Shown piece by piece: positions 7,349-9,276 of a stretch of DNA of 9,276 nucleotides (within the stretch, counting starts at the first letter, position 1; each line of letters begins with the position of its first letter). The position numbers and the translations under genes were made by a program. This DNA is from Alphaproteobacteria bacterium (GTDB lineage: Bacteria; Pseudomonadota; Alphaproteobacteria; UBA8366): assembly GCA_018665505.1 (NCBI GenBank), contig JABJCS010000646.1, positions 1 through 9,276 on the forward strand, read 5' to 3'. The notes beneath the pieces are model-generated. The model made no database searches. It worked only from the letters and a program-made list of their open reading frames with translations, and was not told the DNA's origin.

Positions 7349-7381
7349 AATAATCGCATTTGCGAACTAAACAGGAACATT

Positions 7382-7391
7382 ATGAGAACAT
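7382..7391 (+). repeat. ATGAGAACAT direct repeat, copy 1
   Basis: An exact 10-base match to 7478-7487. This copy is embedded in a small inverted repeat, ATTATG-AGAA-CATAAT (7379-7394). The significance is unknown; it may be a binding site for an unidentified regulator of the spacer. Confidence 0.4.
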
Positions 7392-7420
7392 AATAAGGCG
7401 ATGTCCGCTTATTGAACTCA

Positions 7421-7446
7421 TTCAAACACTAGACCTAGTGTTTTGA
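7421..7446. repeat. Near-perfect palindrome in the rnpB-mraZ spacer
   Basis: AAACACTAG at 7424-7432 is the reverse complement of CTAGTGTTT at 7435-7443, separated by AC. Pairing extends outward to TTC (7421-7423) and GAA (7444-7446's region) with one extra T on the right arm. The two-base centre is too tight for a relaxed hairpin, so a dimeric protein-binding site is as likely as an RNA stem. A terminator role is possible (TTTT at 7441-7444) but not well supported. Confidence 0.4.
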
Positions 7447-7477
7447 AGTGAATACACCGCGATTCTTTGTTTATTTG

Positions 7478-7487
7478 ATGAGAACAT
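7478..7487 (+). repeat. ATGAGAACAT direct repeat, copy 2
   Basis: A second exact copy of the 10-mer, starting 96 bases after copy 1. The core ATG-AGAA-CAT is shared, but the outer arms of the inverted repeat seen at copy 1 are not kept. Confidence 0.4.
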
Positions 7488-7529
7488 GTATTACTATTAT
7501 TTACGCTACTCGATTATTATTTGTTTGCA

Positions 7530-7559
7530 TTGACTTTCCATTTTATCCCATGTTATCCC
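7530..7559 (+). promoter_or_regulatory. Putative mraZ promoter
   Basis: TTGACT at 7530-7535 is a good -35 hexamer. The -10 is ambiguous: TATCCC at 7554-7559 (18-base spacer), preceded by TG at 7551-7552 as in an extended -10 element, is the best fit. Both the spacer and the -10 are made of the TCCCA repeats, so a bound repressor would block polymerase. The leader to mraZ would be about 75 bases. Confidence 0.45.
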
Positions 7560-7570
7560 ATGTTATCCCA
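7536..7570. promoter_or_regulatory. MraZ operator: TCCCA repeats at 10-bp period
   Basis: TCCCA occurs at 7546-7550, 7556-7560 and 7566-7570, each exactly 10 bases apart, preceded one period earlier by a degenerate unit, TTCCA (7536-7540). The spacer TGTTA is repeated between the last three. On the other strand this is TGGGATAACA in tandem, matching the known MraZ box layout (TGGG-type units separated by five bases). It lies about 70-100 bases before mraZ and overlaps the putative promoter, so autorepression of the dcw operon is the natural reading. Confidence 0.8.
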
Positions 7571-7642
7571 GAATAGCCCGGAGCGGGAATCCGCCTGGCC
7601 GTTTTGGACGGGGTTTAACGGAGACGAATTGGAAGTCATCCA

Positions 7643-8101
7643 ATGGCGTTGTTTGCCGGCACATACGAGAACCGGATCGACCGTAAGGGGCGTGTATCCT
7701 TACCGGCCGACTTCCGTGCCGAGTTGCCGATTGAGGGCAATCGCATCGTCTATGTCTATCCATCACCACGCGGCGGCGCGCTCGAGGCCTGCGACCGGGC
7801 CTTCATGCAGCGCATGGCCGACAGTCTCGAGCAATTCGATATGTTCTCCGACGAGGAAGATGATCTCGCTTCGATCATCGTCTCCGAAGCACGCCGCGTC
7901 GCCATCGACGGTGATGGTCGGGTGGTGTTGCCGCCTGAGTTGATCGACTTCGCCGGGATCGACGAGACGGTAACTTTCGTCGGCCGAGGCGCGCGTTTCC
8001 AGATTTGGGATCCGGCCGCCTTCACCGAGAACGCCGCCCAGGCGCGCGAACGGGCCAAAGGCCGGACCATGAAGTTGCTGCCGCCGGAGGGACGGGAATG
8101 A
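7643..8101 (+). CDS. mraZ: Transcriptional regulator MraZ
   Basis: 152 residues, a typical MraZ size. It has two AbrB/SpoVT-like halves with the repeated motif: [13 protein letters not shown] at 13-25 and [13 protein letters not shown] at 89-101. The N-terminus [12 protein letters not shown] is close to the family standard. MraZ forms a ring-shaped oligomer and binds TGGG-type direct repeats upstream of its own gene, controlling the division and cell wall cluster. Those repeats are present about 70 bases upstream. ATG 7643 has GGAAG seven bases upstream. Its TGA overlaps the rsmH ATG (ATGA at 8098-8101), so the two are translationally coupled. It is the first gene of the dcw cluster here. Confidence 0.96.
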   Translation: MALFAGTYENRIDRKGRVSLPADFRAELPIEGNRIVYVYPSPRGGALEACDRAFMQRMADSLEQFDMFSDEEDDLASIIVSEARRVAIDGDGRVVLPPELIDFAGIDETVTFVGRGARFQIWDPAAFTENAAQARERAKGRTMKLLPPEGRE

Positions 8102-9087
8102 CCCTCCAGCCGACAAATACGGACCCGCACATTCCAGTCATGCTCGACGAAGTCTTGGATGGCTTGGCGCTACGGGACGGCGGGGCTTATGTGGACGGGA
8201 CCTTCGGGGCCGGGGGATACTCGCGCGCCATTCTAGACGCGGCGGACACGACTCTCTGGGCAATCGACCGCGATCCGGACGCCATAGAGCGCGGCCGATC
8301 CTTAGTGGAAGAATATGCGCCGCGCTTGGTCCTATTGCAGGGCCGTTTTGGCGAGATGGCCGATTTGTTGCGCACTGCCGGTGTTGAGAAGGTCGATGGT
8401 ATCGTCCTTGACCTCGGTGTCTCCTCGCCGCAGATCGACGAGGCCGAGCGTGGCTTCTCGTTCCGCTTCGACGGGCCGCTCGACATGCGGATGGACAAGC
8501 AAGGGCCGAGTGCTGCTGACGTGGTGAATTCCATGGAGGAGAGCGAGCTCGCGCGTCTCATCAAACAACTGGGCGAGGAACGCCGAGCCCGCCGCGTCGC
8601 CCGCGCCATCGTCGAGGCCCGCACCGAAGCACCGATCACTCGAACGTCCGAGCTGGCCGACATCGTGCGCCGCGCCGTACCGCAAGGGAAATCCAAGATC
8701 GACCCCGCGACCCGCACCTTCATGGCCCTGCGCCTTCACGTGAACGCGGAGCTCGATGAGCTCGACGCTGTTTTGCGCGCTGCCGAGGACGTATTAGCAC
8801 CGGGCGGTCGGTTGGTCGTTGTCTCGTTTCATTCGTTGGAGGACCGGCGGGTGAAGAATTTCATGCATGAGCGCGGTGGTGCCTTGCCGTCAGGCTCGCG
8901 CCACATGCCGCCGACCGAAGCGCGGCACGCGCCCAGTTTCCGTTTGCTGAAACGGGGGACGGTAAAACCTAGTGATGCCGAGACATCGCGCAATCCGCGC
9001 GCACGATCGGCTCGGTTGCGCGCCGCAGAGCGTACAACCGAAGCGCCGTGGCCCCCCGAGCGTCGGTTTGGGGAGTATGCGGCATGA
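8098..9087 (+). CDS. rsmH: 16S rRNA (cytosine(1402)-N(4))-methyltransferase RsmH
   Basis: 329 residues. Visible family motifs are [13 protein letters not shown] (11-23), the SAM-binding loop [15 protein letters not shown] (32-46), IDRDP (56-60), [19 protein letters not shown] (104-122), DGPLDMRMD (125-133), [13 protein letters not shown] (204-216) and [15 protein letters not shown] (242-256). The enzyme N4-methylates C1402 in the decoding centre of 16S rRNA using S-adenosylmethionine; the gene is also called mraW. The ATG at 8098 overlaps the mraZ stop and has GGAGGGACGGGA just upstream. The frame opens earlier, at 8005, but that extension lies inside mraZ and is not family sequence. The stop overlaps the ftsL start (ATGA at 9084-9087). 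The C-terminal tail after residue 300 is basic and low in complexity. Confidence 0.97.
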   Translation: MTLQPTNTDPHIPVMLDEVLDGLALRDGGAYVDGTFGAGGYSRAILDAADTTLWAIDRDPDAIERGRSLVEEYAPRLVLLQGRFGEMADLLRTAGVEKVDGIVLDLGVSSPQIDEAERGFSFRFDGPLDMRMDKQGPSAADVVNSMEESELARLIKQLGEERRARRVARAIVEARTEAPITRTSELADIVRRAVPQGKSKIDPATRTFMALRLHVNAELDELDAVLRAAEDVLAPGGRLVVVSFHSLEDRRVKNFMHERGGALPSGSRHMPPTEARHAPSFRLLKRGTVKPSDAETSRNPRARSARLRAAERTTEAPWPPERRFGEYAA

Positions 9088-9276
9088 TGAAAATCTCCTT
9101 CATTGCTGTGTGGCTATTGTTGGCCGCGGGCGCGGTCGCCGCGATGTTCCACATTTCGTTTGAGGTCGAGAAGCTTGAGGCCCGCTTGCACGACACCAAT
9201 CGCCAGATTGTGCGCGAGCAAGAAACCATCCACGTCTTGCAAGCCGAGTGGAGCTATCTCAATCGCCCGCAACGGC
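9084..9276 (+). CDS. ftsL: Cell division protein FtsL (5' part, cut by the window edge)
   Basis: 64 codons are visible before the window ends. The start is [10 protein letters not shown], followed by a hydrophobic segment at about residues 4-21 (single inner-membrane helix with a short cytoplasmic tail). A polar, coiled-coil-like stretch follows ([20 protein letters not shown]). The fragment ends in [13 protein letters not shown], close to the motif typical of alphaproteobacterial FtsL. FtsL pairs with FtsB and FtsQ in the divisome and helps activate FtsWI septal synthesis. The ATG overlaps the rsmH stop; the adjacent ATG at 9087 is an equally possible start. The position directly after rsmH is the standard dcw order, and ftsI would be expected next. 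Confidence 0.88.
   Translation, partial: MMKISFIAVWLLLAAGAVAAMFHISFEVEKLEARLHDTNRQIVREQETIHVLQAEWSYLNRPQR

Larger units (their letters stand above)
7294..7535. other. AT-rich intergenic spacer between rnpB and the mraZ promoter
   Basis: No gene is visible here. By hand count the stretch 7321-7560 is about 35% GC, against clearly GC-rich flanking genes. It begins with TTTATTCTATT right after the rnpB P1 helix, which may serve for 3' termination. It then holds the distal TCCCA pair, two copies of ATGAGAACAT, and a near-palindrome at 7421-7446. The largest open frame inside it (ATG at 7329, 13 codons) has no ribosome-binding site. Confidence 0.7.

Noticed and set aside
7329..7370. A 13-codon leader peptide frame starting at ATG 7329
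   Set aside because: It has no ribosome-binding site and no promoter, and it overlaps the TCCCA pair, which explains its codons.
7536..7570. A possible short CRISPR-like or microsatellite repeat
   Set aside because: The 10-base period with a 5-base unit, the location over a promoter and the following mraZ gene are explained by an MraZ operator.
7461..7591. Two GANTC (CcrM-type) sites at 7461 and 7587 upstream of mraZ
   Set aside because: Two sites in about 350 bases is close to the chance expectation, so no claim of cell-cycle methylation control is justified from this alone.
7521..7943. A 140-codon plus-strand open frame covering the mraZ promoter and 5' part of mraZ
   Set aside because: It runs out of frame through mraZ, and its first part translates the TCCCA repeats. 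No ribosome-binding site is seen.

Overview
The window looks like an ordinary chromosomal segment of an alphaproteobacterium, probably Rhodospirillales-like. This is inferred from GC-rich genes, an alphaproteobacterial-type class A RNase P RNA, the order amidase - rnpB - mraZ - rsmH - ftsL, and the families present (DUF1445, DUF3750, TerB-J co-chaperone). I see no phage, insertion sequence, CRISPR array, tRNA or rRNA. All eight complete protein genes are intact, and a ninth (ftsL) runs off the right edge.

Left part (1-4405). A full-length but sequence-divergent aconitase (acnA) is followed after 11 bases by a ChaC-type gamma-glutamylcyclotransferase. Converging on these is a DUF1445 (YcsI / D-glutamate cyclase N-terminal family) gene on the minus strand. 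A 131-base divergent spacer with two short palindromes separates that gene from the next plus-strand block. ChaC-type enzymes release 5-oxo-L-proline, and one DUF1445-containing protein (DGLUCY) is linked to 5-oxo-D-proline, so the neighbourhood has a possible 5-oxoproline/glutamate theme.

Middle part (4406-6636). Three genes on the plus strand form a likely operon: a membrane-anchored DUF3750 protein, a DjlA-like TerB + J-domain co-chaperone, and an AmpD-family peptidoglycan amidase with a peptidoglycan-binding-like C-terminus. Gaps are 19 and 4 bases.

Right part (6637-9276). A 260-base spacer carries two inverted copies of a roughly 45-base palindromic element, followed by the RNase P RNA gene with a good -10 box and a perfect 12-bp P1 helix. 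A 349-base spacer follows, much more AT-rich than its surroundings. It holds two clusters of TCCCA repeats on a 10-bp period (TGGGA on the other strand), which I read as MraZ operators. One sits on the mraZ promoter and the other about 200 bases upstream, near the rnpB 3' end. The start of the division and cell wall (dcw) cluster follows: mraZ, rsmH and ftsL, overlapping by ATGA junctions. MraZ should repress its own operon through these boxes; RsmH modifies 16S rRNA; FtsL belongs to the divisome.

The points most worth a second look are the two-cluster MraZ operator arrangement, the unusual residues in the aconitase active-site motifs, and the small repeats in the AT-rich spacer. I found no convincing evidence for a wholly new system.
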